Below are positions 1 to 7,022 of a stretch of DNA of 17,645 nucleotides, one piece after another. Position 1 is the first letter of the stretch. Every line of letters begins with the position of its first letter. The DNA is from a bacterium (GTDB lineage: Bacteria; Patescibacteriota; UBA1384; XYA2-FULL-43-10; 1-14-0-10-43-13), in the NCBI GenBank assembly GCA_030649445.1, contig JAUSKR010000060.1, positions 1 to 17,645 of the forward strand, in the 5' to 3' direction. A program made the translations under genes and the position numbers. The notes beneath the pieces were generated by a model. The model did not search any database. It saw only the letters and a list, made by a program, of their open reading frames with translations, and was not told the origin of the DNA.

Positions 1-50
1 TTAGACTAAACATTTCGTGGATAATTTGATATAGTCTGAACATCATAATG

Positions 51-160
51 TGTCATTGCGAGCCACTGGGTGCTTTCGAGGCGAAGCAATCCATTGTTAA
101 TTTAACTGATAGATTGCCACGCCTTGATTACAAGCCACAAATCAATGGCTCGCAATGACA
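51..160. repeat. Palindromic repeat, TGTCATTGCGAG type
   Basis: The ends form a perfect 15-bp inverted repeat: TGTCATTGCGAGCCA at 51-65 and its complement at 146-160. The interior holds smaller complementary pieces (GAAGCAATC near 83, GATTGC near 112). It lies upstream of manC and codes for nothing obvious. Its outer TGTCAT/ATGACA ends are shared with the repeats at 4592, 11135 and 13183. Elements of this style are scattered in many environmental bacterial genomes; mobility is inferred. Confidence 0.8.
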
Positions 161-176
161 GCATGGCGATGGCTGT

Positions 177-202
177 ATTTGTAGAATTTGTATTAATTTG
201 TA
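177..202. repeat. ATTTGTA short repeats
   Basis: Three copies of the heptamer ATTTGTA (177-183, 186-192, 196-202) with 2-3 base spacers. This is the reverse complement of the TACAAAT heptamer found four times after rpsT (4502-4534), so the two sites belong to one family. Confidence 0.6.
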
Positions 203-227
203 GTTATGTAATCATCTGGAGACTCCG

Positions 228-1304
228 ATGTATGCACTAATTATGGCTTCCGGGCAGGGGACGCGGCTTTGGCCGCTGTCTAGAGAGGGCAAGCCGAAAC
301 AATTTCATCCCCTCACCAGCGAGAAGACGCTTTTGCGGGAAACTTATGAGCGCGTCACGCGGAAATTTCCGCCTGACCATATTTATGTCGCTGTGACGCA
401 AAAGTATCTAGCTGATGCCAGAGAGGAATTGCCAGAACTCCCAGAGGATAATTTCGCCGTCGAGCCATACGCGACGGGAACAGCTGGCACAATTGGCTTG
501 GTCACAAAAATTATCAATCGGCGTGATCCTGGTTCGGTAATTGTTTGTCTGCCCTCAGATCATTTGATCGAAAATCCGGCCAAATTTATTGAAACACTCG
601 ATTTTGCAGAAAAAATCATCGCTCAATATTCTACTTACGTTCTTCAAATCGGCATCAAACCATCAAGTCCCGATACCGGCCTCGGCTACATCGAAATTGG
701 TGACAAAACAGAAGAGATGGGCGGCCAGAGCGTTTTTCGAGTCAAGCGTTTTGTCGAAAAACCAGATCTGGAAACGGCTGAGGATTTCGTCTCATCGGAA
801 AAGTTTTTGTGGAATGCTGGTATGTACATTTTTAAAACAGATTTTATGCTTGGTTTGTATGAAAAGTTCTTACCCAATACTGCGAAGGCGCTAAATGATA
901 TCGTTCAAATAAACCCCACCTTGCCTCCCCTTGAAAAGGGGAGGGGGCTATACGCCCGAATTGACCAGACCTCGATTGATTATGGCATCATCGAGAAAAT
1001 CAAAGACATTTTAGTTATCCCGGCTGATTTTGGCTGGTCTGATATCGGCTCGTGGGGGACACTCCTAAAAACATTGGCAGGGATGGAGGATACAACAATT
1101 ATTTCCAAGGGGCATCATCTCGATATTGGTTCTGACAACTGTCTGGTCATGGCTGGCGATAAACTCATCGCCACCGTCGGTCTTTCAAATGTCATCATTA
1201 TTGATACGCCCGATGCTTTGCTCGTTTGTGACAAAAACCGCTCGCAGGAAGTCAAAGAAATAATTGATAAATTAAAAAAAGAAAATAAAGGACACTATTT
1301 ATAA
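228..1304 (+). CDS. manC: Mannose-1-phosphate guanylyltransferase
   Basis: Makes GDP-mannose from GTP and mannose-1-phosphate in the cytoplasm, feeding mannosylated surface glycans. The N-terminal nucleotidyltransferase signature GQGTRLWPLSREGKPKQF is at residues 9-26, the sugar-phosphate-binding FVEKPD at 175-180, and WSDIGSW at 270-276. At 358 aa it is the short type with the nucleotidyltransferase region and little beyond it; there is no C-terminal phosphomannose isomerase domain. The ATG has GGAG six bases upstream. manB starts 22 bp downstream, so the pair probably forms an operon making GDP-mannose from mannose-6-phosphate. Oddity: residues about 232-240 (PPLEKGRG) are read from a GC hairpin (924-944) that looks like an intergenic repeat inserted in frame. 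Confidence 0.93.
   Translation: MYALIMASGQGTRLWPLSREGKPKQFHPLTSEKTLLRETYERVTRKFPPDHIYVAVTQKYLADAREELPELPEDNFAVEPYATGTAGTIGLVTKIINRRDPGSVIVCLPSDHLIENPAKFIETLDFAEKIIAQYSTYVLQIGIKPSSPDTGLGYIEIGDKTEEMGGQSVFRVKRFVEKPDLETAEDFVSSEKFLWNAGMYIFKTDFMLGLYEKFLPNTAKALNDIVQINPTLPPLEKGRGLYARIDQTSIDYGIIEKIKDILVIPADFGWSDIGSWGTLLKTLAGMEDTTIISKGHHLDIGSDNCLVMAGDKLIATVGLSNVIIIDTPDALLVCDKNRSQEVKEIIDKLKKENKGHYL
921..947. repeat. In-frame GC hairpin inside manC
   Basis: A 9-bp perfect stem, CCTCCCCTT (924-932) with AAGGGGAGG (936-944), around a 3-base loop. It is translated as PPLEKGRG between the catalytic half of ManC and the conserved SIDYGIIEK stretch. It resembles the CCCCCTCCTC hairpin at 10806-10828 between the polA halves. 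The insertion reading rests on the palindrome and on the lack of a family counterpart. Confidence 0.75.
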
Positions 1305-1326
1305 ACCATCAAGAAAAGGAGCTTAA

Positions 1327-2754
1327 GTGTTAAATTTTGATCCATCAGTTTTCAAAGCTTACGACATTCGGGGCATTTATCCGGCATCAATTAACGAAGA
1401 TCTGGTCTACAAAATTGCCCAGGGTTATGTCGAAATTGTCAAGCCGGAGGGAAAAGTTGCCGTCGGCATGGATGTTCGCATATCGTCGCCAGCATTAAAG
1501 GCGCAAGTTATAAAAGGTTTGACTGATGCCGGTATTGATGTCGTCGATATTGGTTTAATTTCGACCGAGATGCTTTATTTCGCCGTTGGCAATTATAAGT
1601 TGGCCGGCGGTATGATGGTGACAGCATCTCACAATCCGAAGGAATATAATGGCATGAAGCTGGTCAAGGCCAAGGCCGAGCCGATCTCCGGTGACAATGG
1701 CATCTACGACATCCGCGATTTTTGCTTAACCCCGCCTGTGCCCAAGGCGGGGCAAGCTGGCAAATCAATTAAGTCCGACAAAAAGGGCACGGTCGAAATC
1801 AAAGACATTATGGCTGATTTTGCCAAATTTATGCTGGCTTTCGTCGACACAAGCAAGATTAAGCCGACTAAGCTGACGATCAACGCCAATTTTGGCTACG
1901 AAGGGGAGGTTTTGAAAGCGGTCATCGAAGCTGGTAATTTGCCACTGACGATTGTCGGTCTCAACGACAAACCGGACGGCACTTTTCCCAAGGGTCGCCC
2001 CGATCCGTTCTTGCCGGAAAACCGGCCGGAGTTTGTCGAGCTGGTCAAAAGCTCAAAGAGTGATCTCGGTGTTGCTTGGGATGCCGACGCCGACCGGGTT
2101 TTTTTCTGCACCGGTAGCGGCGTTTTTGTCGAGCCGTACTACACCAACGCCGCCATGATCGCCTATATGCTTGGCAAGATGCCCGGCTCCACTATTATAT
2201 ATGACCCGCGCTACACCTGGGCGCTGATCGATAGTGCCACCGAAAACGGTGGCAAAGCGGTCATCGAGCGGGTTGGCCACTCGTTTATCAAGTTAGCAAT
2301 GCGGAAAACAAACGCTTTTTTCTCCGGTGAATCGAGCGGCCACACCTACTTCCGCGATTTCTGGTTTGCCGACTCCGGCATCATCCCGCTTCTCGAAGTT
2401 CTGGAAATGACCGGTGCGACCGGCAAATCGCTCGACGAAATTCTGGCACCGTATTTCGCTAAATACTTTATCTCTGGCGAGTTTAATTCAACAGTTGCAG
2501 ACGCCAAAGCAATATTAAATAAAATTGAAGCTAAATATTCAGACGCTGAAATATCCAAACTTGATGGTCTGTCAATTGAGTACTCCGACCCCGACGCTTC
2601 CGGTCGGGGCTCCGACACTCACAGTCGTCGGAGCTGGCGCGCCAGCATCCGGACTTCAAATACCGAACCGCTTCTGCGCCTAAACGTCGAAGCGAAGTCA
2701 AAAGAGAAGATGGAGGAAAAACGAGACGAGTTGCTGGAGTTAATTCGAGCATAG
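1327..2754 (+). CDS. manB: Phosphomannomutase/phosphoglucomutase
   Basis: Interconverts hexose-6-phosphate and hexose-1-phosphate (alpha-D-phosphohexomutase family); beside manC its likely product is mannose-1-phosphate. All four active-site signatures are present: TASHNP at 99-104 with the phosphoserine Ser101, the Mg-binding DADADR at 252-257, the sugar-binding GESSGH at 334-339, and the phosphate-binding RTSNTEP at 442-448. The start is GTG, with AAGGAG five bases upstream. Length (475 aa) slightly exceeds the usual 450-460, explained by two repeat-derived segments: residues about 133-146 (hairpin at 1730-1752) and about 420-441 (three hairpins at 2589-2646). The second sits directly before the phosphate-binding loop, so activity should be tested rather than assumed. 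Confidence 0.93.
   Translation: MLNFDPSVFKAYDIRGIYPASINEDLVYKIAQGYVEIVKPEGKVAVGMDVRISSPALKAQVIKGLTDAGIDVVDIGLISTEMLYFAVGNYKLAGGMMVTASHNPKEYNGMKLVKAKAEPISGDNGIYDIRDFCLTPPVPKAGQAGKSIKSDKKGTVEIKDIMADFAKFMLAFVDTSKIKPTKLTINANFGYEGEVLKAVIEAGNLPLTIVGLNDKPDGTFPKGRPDPFLPENRPEFVELVKSSKSDLGVAWDADADRVFFCTGSGVFVEPYYTNAAMIAYMLGKMPGSTIIYDPRYTWALIDSATENGGKAVIERVGHSFIKLAMRKTNAFFSGESSGHTYFRDFWFADSGIIPLLEVLEMTGATGKSLDEILAPYFAKYFISGEFNSTVADAKAILNKIEAKYSDAEISKLDGLSIEYSDPDASGRGSDTHSRRSWRASIRTSNTEPLLRLNVEAKSKEKMEEKRDELLELIRA
1724..1763. repeat. In-frame GC hairpin inside manB (first)
   Basis: CCCCGCC (1730-1736) pairs with GGCGGGG (1746-1752); further pairing of GCTT with AAGC extends the stem. It reads as TPPVPKAGQAG in ManB, between the catalytic-serine domain and domain 2, a variable surface region in this family. 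Confidence 0.7.
2586..2646. repeat. Three consecutive in-frame hairpins inside manB
   Basis: Three GC palindromes follow one another: CCCCGAC/GTCGGGG (2589-2595 and 2603-2609), GCTCCGAC/GTCGGAGC (2609-2616 and 2627-2634), and the 14-bp perfect palindrome GCTGGCGCGCCAGC (2633-2646). They encode about 20 residues rich in D, S and R in place of the short turn that normally precedes the phosphate-binding RTSNTEP motif. Confidence 0.75.
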
Positions 2755-2794
2755 TGACCGCGTTTACATATTTTCAGCTCTGGGACAACAAAAA

Positions 2795-2823
2795 TCCCAC
2801 CCCGGGGGTGAGGTTTGGGGCAC
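2795..2823. repeat. GC hairpin after manB
   Basis: An imperfect palindrome, AAATCCCACCCC followed by GGGGTGAGGTTT, in the 110-bp gap between manB and the next gene. It belongs to the same general class as the in-gene GC hairpins. There is no U-tract after it, so I do not call it a terminator. Confidence 0.5.
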
Positions 2824-2864
2824 TAGCAATTAATTCAAGGGGCAGTTTAGAAAGGAAGACCATT

Positions 2865-3794
2865 ATGAGCAGTAACGAAACAGGAGGCTCTTCAGGGGAG
2901 GCAGGCGAGTCCAATGTCGGAAAAGGAGCAGAACAAAATCTTGAGATTGAAGCGGCCGATGAATTTGAACAGAGAATCGCGCGGGTCATCGACGAATCTA
3001 TTTTGCAGCCAATGATTGATGCAAGAGTCGAGATGATTGGCACGAGAGAATTTTCGGTTAATGACTGTTTTGTTTACAAAGTGGAAACAGAACAGCATGG
3101 AAGCGGACGAAAACTTGAAGAACGTAATATTTCCGAACTTTCAGGAGAAGAAAAAAGCAGATTAATAAAGATTGCATTAGATTTTGTTAGTCGGACAAAT
3201 GCCGATACTAATGTCAATTTTGAATTAAGAGCTGAAGCATATAAATCTCCTGATTCGGCCCCAATCATATTAACTTCTGATTTTAATCCTGACGAGTTAT
3301 TTGATATACATTTTGTGATCGTGGAAGAAATTGAAGAGCCCCAGGCTAGCCCAGTTGATTCAGCTGAGGAAAAAGAGATTTTAAGAATTACCGAACGAGC
3401 CAGCTTCCAAGGTAATCGTCACCTGGTCTGTTTAGAGCGAGGAGCGATCGAGCCGTTTACAATAGAAGGTTTTGATGCCGAACTAACCCACCCAGATGTA
3501 GAAAAGATGGGTCGTTGCAAGGGCACGGCAACAATAACCGATGGTCCATTTGCTGGAATGACTTTTGAAACGGTTTGCGATAATTCCGGAGACTGGATGA
3601 TTGTTCTCGTATGCGATCACTGTACCAGATGGCTCTACGAGGAAGAAATTAAGGACGCCGAGGCCGAAGGACGTGAGCAGAGACATTGTCAAGCCACCTT
3701 GACTGTTTACGGGCAGACGCCGAAATCAAAAGCGTGGGCAGAAGCCGAAAAAGCGCGGAAAGCCGCAAAAAAAGCAAATCGGCGCGGAAAATAA
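2865..3794 (+). CDS. Hydrophilic protein of unknown function
   Basis: I do not recognise the family. The ATG at 2865 is chosen over the upstream in-frame start at 2754 because AAAGGAAG lies six bases before it and the upstream stretch crosses a GC repeat; this gives 309 aa. The first 30 residues are low-complexity (G, S, E, N). No signal peptide or membrane span is seen, so it is probably cytoplasmic. The C-terminal third has several cysteines, including a CDHC pair at residues 250-253 plus single cysteines on either side, which could form a zinc site. The end is a basic, alanine/lysine-rich helix. It follows manB by 110 bp on the same strand; GC is similar to manB. Confidence 0.75.
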   Translation: MSSNETGGSSGEAGESNVGKGAEQNLEIEAADEFEQRIARVIDESILQPMIDARVEMIGTREFSVNDCFVYKVETEQHGSGRKLEERNISELSGEEKSRLIKIALDFVSRTNADTNVNFELRAEAYKSPDSAPIILTSDFNPDELFDIHFVIVEEIEEPQASPVDSAEEKEILRITERASFQGNRHLVCLERGAIEPFTIEGFDAELTHPDVEKMGRCKGTATITDGPFAGMTFETVCDNSGDWMIVLVCDHCTRWLYEEEIKDAEAEGREQRHCQATLTVYGQTPKSKAWAEAEKARKAAKKANRRGK

Positions 3795-3807
3795 TGCAAC
3801 TTTCACA

Positions 3808-3836
3808 TTGCAGACAAGGTCTTTTTGTGTTATAGA
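3808..3836 (+). promoter_or_regulatory. Sigma70-type promoter for the gene at 3862
   Basis: TTGCAG (3808-3813) and TATAGA (3831-3836) are separated by exactly 17 bases. Transcription would start about 20 bases before the GTG start at 3862. Confidence 0.65.
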
Positions 3837-3861
3837 TAAGGTGTCCGCGCGGAGAGAAGCA

Positions 3862-4050
3862 GTGGTGTTCCTCGACATGTTTCCCGACAACTGGAACCTG
3901 TATCGTCTTGTCCCATTGGATGGGCGAGATCTGGTTCAGGCGATCTTTAGGCTGGCTGGGAAGGGGTGGATCTACAAGAAGATCGTCAAGTCTCCCACCT
4001 CAGGCAAGAGATACGCGGCGTTTTCCCGCGTTCTCCCCAAGATCAGCTAG
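3862..4050 (+). CDS. GC-rich 62-aa orphan protein
   Basis: Unknown family. The GTG at 3862 is preferred because GGAGAG lies five bases upstream and a good promoter ends at 3836. An earlier in-frame ATG does not fit because it would overlap the promoter. The product (62 aa) is basic, with MFPDNWNLYRLVPLDG near the start and no membrane span; the fold may be a small alpha/beta domain. It is GC-richer than flanking genes (33 of 60 bases G/C in the row at 3901) and is bounded by its own promoter and a downstream hairpin. This suggests an independently acquired cassette. Confidence 0.55.
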   Translation: MVFLDMFPDNWNLYRLVPLDGRDLVQAIFRLAGKGWIYKKIVKSPTSGKRYAAFSRVLPKIS

Positions 4051-4077
4051 CCGATTCACTCTGGCGGACGCCGCCAC

Positions 4078-4106
4078 CTCCGGTCGATGCCTGTGATCGG
4101 CCGGAG
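4078..4106 (+). terminator. Hairpin after the 62-aa gene
   Basis: CTCCGGTCGAT (4078-4088) pairs with ATCGGCCGGAG (4096-4106), an 11-bp stem with one G-U pair and a 7-base loop. Only a short CCCTTT follows, so it is a weak terminator candidate. A smaller GGCGG/CCGCC hairpin sits just upstream. Confidence 0.45.
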
Positions 4107-4113
4107 GAGTCCC

Positions 4114-4142
4114 TTTACACTCGGATCAATTTGTGCTAAAGT
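4114..4142 (+). promoter_or_regulatory. rpsT promoter
   Basis: TTTACA (4114-4119), 17 bases, then TAAAGT (4137-4142), with an extended -10 TG at 4134-4135. It lies about 35 bases before the rpsT start. Confidence 0.55.
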
Positions 4143-4177
4143 TTTTAATGTCTTAAATAATTTTTGAATTACCTGTT

Positions 4178-4495
4178 ATGCCAATCATCAAATCAGCCAA
4201 AAAAGCTCTGCGCGTTAGTATCAGACGCAATGAAATCAATGACCTGACCCGGGCCAAGGTTAAAGGTGCGGTCAAAGGTGTCAAAGTCGGCCTCAAAACG
4301 GCCGATGCCAATTCTGTCGAGCTTTTGAGTAAGGCTTACCGCGAGCTCGATCTAGCCGCCAAGAAAAATGTCATTCACAAGAACAAAGCTTCACGGCTCA
4401 AATCCCGCTTGACCAAACTGGTTGCCAAATCTGCGCTTGAGCCAGAAAAAGCAGTCAAAAAGGTCGTCAAGAAAAAGACAACCAAGAAAAAATAG
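4178..4495 (+). CDS. rpsT: 30S ribosomal protein S20
   Basis: Binds 16S rRNA in the small subunit early in assembly. It begins MPIIKSAKKALR, the family's basic start, followed by the expected helical core: a NEINDLTRAKVKGAVK helix, then LSKAYRELDLAAKKNVIHKNKASRLKSR in two segments. At 105 aa it is longer than the usual 85-90, because of a C-terminal low-complexity lysine tail (KKVVKKKTTKKK). The ATG has no strong Shine-Dalgarno, but the conserved N-terminus fixes it. It is monocistronic: own promoter upstream, strong terminator downstream. Confidence 0.95.
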   Translation: MPIIKSAKKALRVSIRRNEINDLTRAKVKGAVKGVKVGLKTADANSVELLSKAYRELDLAAKKNVIHKNKASRLKSRLTKLVAKSALEPEKAVKKVVKKKTTKKK

Positions 4496-4501
4496 TAATT
4501 C

Positions 4502-4534
4502 TACAAATTACAAATCTTGTACAAATATACAAAT
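4502..4534. repeat. TACAAAT heptamer repeats
   Basis: TACAAAT occurs at 4502, 4509, 4520 and 4528, two in direct tandem and two after short spacers. It is between the rpsT stop and its terminator, and is the complement of the ATTTGTA copies before manC. Confidence 0.65.
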
Positions 4535-4568
4535 AAAAAATACCCTCCGATTTCAGAGGGTATTTTTT
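4535..4568 (+). terminator. rpsT rho-independent terminator
   Basis: AAAAAATACCCTC (4535-4547) pairs perfectly with GAGGGTATTTTTT (4556-4568) around an 8-base loop and ends in a T run. The A-rich left arm could also serve the opposite strand, where lepB converges. Confidence 0.9.
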
Positions 4569-4591
4569 TAATCATTCAGTAAATTTTAATG

Positions 4592-4691
4592 TGTCATTCT
4601 GAGCGTGAGCGAAGAATCTCTTCGGGAATTTTAATTTTGGAGATCCTTCACGGAGTTTACACTGAGCTTGCCGAATGTGTTCAGGATGACA
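4592..4691. repeat. Palindromic repeat, TGTCATTCTGAG type
   Basis: It starts TGTCATTCTGAG and ends TTCAGGATGACA (imperfect inverted ends), with internal GCGAAGAATC and GGAGATCCTTCAC blocks. The same blocks in the same order occur in the copy embedded in polA at 11135-11195, read on the minus strand. Together with the neighbouring heptamer array it fills the gap between rpsT and lepB. Confidence 0.8.
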
Positions 4692-4692
4692 A

Positions 4693-4730
4693 CTTTCAGC
4701 TTTTAACTTTTAACTTTATACTTTTAACTA
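4693..4730. repeat. CTTTTAA heptanucleotide array
   Basis: Five tandem 7-mers (CTTTCAG, CTTTTAA, CTTTTAA, CTTTATA, CTTTTAA) immediately after the palindromic repeat and just before the lepB stop codon. Confidence 0.75.
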
Positions 4731-4739
4731 TATTTATTT

Positions 4740-5333
4740 CTACATATCCTTCGTCAGACGGAAGCCGGGGTACAATCGAGAAATAGCTTTACCCAAAATA
4801 AATCTCTTTTCGACCGGACCGAAATAGCGTGAATCATTGGAGTTCGGTCGGTTATCACCCATGACGAAATATTGGTTTTTATTTAATGTCCAAACTCCAT
4901 TCGGATCGGTTCCGACGCTAAATGCGATATAACCCTCGTCCAATCGGAGATTATTGACAAAAACGTGTTCGTTTTTAATCTCGATTTTATCGCCCGGTTG
5001 CCCGACAATTCTCTTGACATATGTTTTGTTATTTGGATCGCCGGGATAATTGACAACAACAATGTCGCCACGCACCGGGTTAGAGTTGTTATAAATATTT
5101 TTATTCCAAGCGATCCAGTCACCGTCTTTAAAAGTTGGATCCATTGATGCGCCGCTGACGATGAAAATACTAAAGAAAAAGGTGTTAAAAATTACGAAAA
5201 CAACCAGCACAAGAATGAGCCATTTTGCTAGGTCAAAAACGATACTGCCACCATAGATCAGCTTATACAGCAACGCCTTAAAAAATGCGATGGATGTTGA
5301 TTCTGTTTCAATTGTATTTGTGGCTGTGTCCAT
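4740..5333 (-). CDS. lepB: Signal peptidase I
   Basis: Membrane-bound serine protease that removes signal peptides from exported proteins. One membrane span lies at about residues 37-58. SGASMDPT follows with the catalytic Ser63. The general-base Lys107 is in YVKRIVGQPGD, and the conserved box GDNRPNSNDSRYFGPV is near the C-terminus. Length 197 aa is normal for the Gram-positive-like short form. The second ATG of an ATG-ATG pair is chosen because AGGA is six bases upstream. A longer frame to 5402 would overlap the upstream gene and has no ribosome site. It follows the DUF2207 gene by 13 bp, so the two are probably co-transcribed. Confidence 0.93.
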   Translation of the reverse strand: MDTATNTIETESTSIAFFKALLYKLIYGGSIVFDLAKWLILVLVVFVIFNTFFFSIFIVSGASMDPTFKDGDWIAWNKNIYNNSNPVRGDIVVVNYPGDPNNKTYVKRIVGQPGDKIEIKNEHVFVNNLRLDEGYIAFSVGTDPNGVWTLNKNQYFVMGDNRPNSNDSRYFGPVEKRFILGKAISRLYPGFRLTKDM

Positions 5334-5346
5334 CATTAGTCCTAAT

Positions 5347-6834
5347 TTATTCAAATCCGGGTTCGCGGAGACTTGAAAGACTTCTGGCAACATAAGAAAC
5401 AAGGGGGAAAAGTGATAGGCAAAAATCCTGTAGGCCTATTCCATTTTGATCACAGACATACCAGGCGGGTAAAATGAAATTCTGCTCTGAAAATCTCTTG
5501 GCCCAGGCAACTTCACAGTCAAGGACAATAGCATAGGGCAGGTATTTTTGGAAACGTTCCTGACTATCGTAAGAAAAAGCAACTTTCGCCGGATTGGACA
5601 GATATTTACGGAAAGCTAGCCAGTTGCTCAAAGTTTCTGTACCAATAACCGTTCTGTTGGGAATGTTCTTTGCAGTCAGAGTGATGATCAAGCCGGAGAC
5701 CATCATTCCTGCCCAAAAAAACAAAATATAAGGCGGATTGGTGAAGATAAGCAAGCTCAAGAAAAAGCCAACAATGCCGGCAAAGAAAGCGCCCATGCCA
5801 ATTATTTGATATTTAAGATGAACTTTTTGTGGATTTGCTTTGAAATAGCCAAGCCGAGTCGCCAAAACATAGACACCGGCGGTAACATGAGAAATTTTTT
5901 GGCTATAAAGATGATTATTGATTCGCTGTTCTACCTCCGCTCTATTTGAAACGACACTATTGCGGAAGATTTTCGACAGCAATATTTTTTCGTATGACAG
6001 AAGCCGCCGATCAAGCCTGTTTTTCAAAAAGGCAAAATCTCTTTCTCGGTCGATGATAAAAATGTCGCCTCTCTGTGCTAGATCGATCAAAGTAGCGGCA
6101 AGTTCTCGGGGACCGACCGTTTGATGATAGAGAACTCCAGCGATTGCCGGCGGCAGAGCCATTGGTGGAGAATCGGTTTCCTCTTCTGGCAGGTCGATTT
6201 TTTGTCGCCTGCCCTGATAGAGGATGAAGAGAACCATAAAAATGAGTGTCATGATTGGAAGACCAAAAGCGACAATCAACCAAAGATTAAGTTTGATACT
6301 AGCAATTCCTGCATAAAATCTGACGATAAGCGGCGGATTGACCGTGCCTTTGGGCATATTAACAATTACTGAAAGTGTTGAATCCGGGCCGACACCAGAA
6401 GCGTAGTAATCAAGCATATTGTCACTGATGACCGACACATTGGTAGTCTCAATGCCATGAATGCCCTTGATGTCATAAGTTGAAGAGTTGACGGCATTTT
6501 GGGGCAGAGTCAGAAGAACATGAACCGAGTTGTAGCCGGTGCCGATATTGTCTAGAATCGGCAAAATCAGCTCGTCCTTGCTTCCCGAGGTGTTGATCCG
6601 GTCTTTTATTTTTTTACCATCGATCGTGATGCTGCCGTCAGCCAAGATATTGAGATTGATCGTCAGATCACTCGTTTGAGCCGATGGGATATATTTCTTG
6701 ATGTCGGCTTTGTAAATTTTGATGCCCGATAAGCCAACGGAGATAAAACTAAAAACAAAAGCAAAAAAGACAAGCTTTCGCCAATACAAACCAACAACAG
6801 GGCGTTTCGGGTTGCTTTTTCTTTGGGCTACCAA
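5347..6834 (-). CDS. DUF2207 family membrane protein
   Basis: A 495-aa protein matching the DUF2207 pattern: an N-terminal membrane span (20-40), an outside beta-rich domain (about 50-175), a second span (183-207), the cytoplasmic block PPAIAGVLYHQ with LAATLIDLAQRGDI (229-258), two more spans (343-365 and 369-388), and the C-terminal AFRKYLS and ERFQKYLPYAIVLDCEVAWAKRF-like segment (407-448). The start is TTG, with GGAGGG right upstream. The function of the family is unknown; the domain layout suggests an envelope protein with an external sensing or binding part. The C-terminal 30 residues after the family core are hydrophobic and then serine-rich. It is coupled to lepB downstream. Confidence 0.88.
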   Translation of the reverse strand: MVAQRKSNPKRPVVGLYWRKLVFFAFVFSFISVGLSGIKIYKADIKKYIPSAQTSDLTINLNILADGSITIDGKKIKDRINTSGSKDELILPILDNIGTGYNSVHVLLTLPQNAVNSSTYDIKGIHGIETTNVSVISDNMLDYYASGVGPDSTLSVIVNMPKGTVNPPLIVRFYAGIASIKLNLWLIVAFGLPIMTLIFMVLFILYQGRRQKIDLPEEETDSPPMALPPAIAGVLYHQTVGPRELAATLIDLAQRGDIFIIDRERDFAFLKNRLDRRLLSYEKILLSKIFRNSVVSNRAEVEQRINNHLYSQKISHVTAGVYVLATRLGYFKANPQKVHLKYQIIGMGAFFAGIVGFFLSLLIFTNPPYILFFWAGMMVSGLIITLTAKNIPNRTVIGTETLSNWLAFRKYLSNPAKVAFSYDSQERFQKYLPYAIVLDCEVAWAKRFSEQNFILPAWYVCDQNGIGLQDFCLSLFPLVSYVARSLSSLREPGFE

Positions 6835-6861
6835 ATATCCCTCCAGGATTTATCTGTCTTA

Positions 6862-7022
6862 GAGCCTGTTTAATAACTACATCTGATAACTACAACCGGC
6901 CTATTTCGGCTCCAAAACACGAACTGTTCGTCAAGGTAGCTTTGGCTACCTTTCCTCGCACTTCCTGTTTCTCGCTCGAAATATTCTCGTTTTCGTCTCA
7001 GGAGCAGTTATCAAACAGGCTC
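6862..7022. mobile_element. 161-bp MITE-like element with inverted ends
   Basis: GAGCCTGTTTAATAACTAC at the left (from 6862) matches the complement of the right end (GCAGTTATCAAACAGGCTC, ending 7022) with two differences. Both sides are flanked by TTA (6859-6861 and 7023-7025), as a 3-bp target duplication would give. The right TTA is the complement of the holA stop codon. An internal 8-bp stem, AAGGTAGC/GCTACCTT, lies near 6933-6952. No coding capacity is seen. It fills the gap between holA and the DUF2207 gene. Mobility by a transposase in trans is inferred. Confidence 0.7.

Noticed and set aside
1..50. Inverted repeat TTAGACTA...TAGTCTGAA as a terminator of an upstream gene
   Set aside because: Stem is only six to seven bases with a long loop and no T run; the upstream gene is outside the window.
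4589..4786. Open frame reading MCHSERERRISSG... as a small gene
   Set aside because: It is the translation of the TGTCATTCTGAG repeat and the CTTTTAA array, with no ribosome site.
5334..5402. Longer lepB overlapping the DUF2207 gene
   Set aside because: No ribosome site, and the overlap codes for the other protein's C-terminus; AGGA marks the later ATG.
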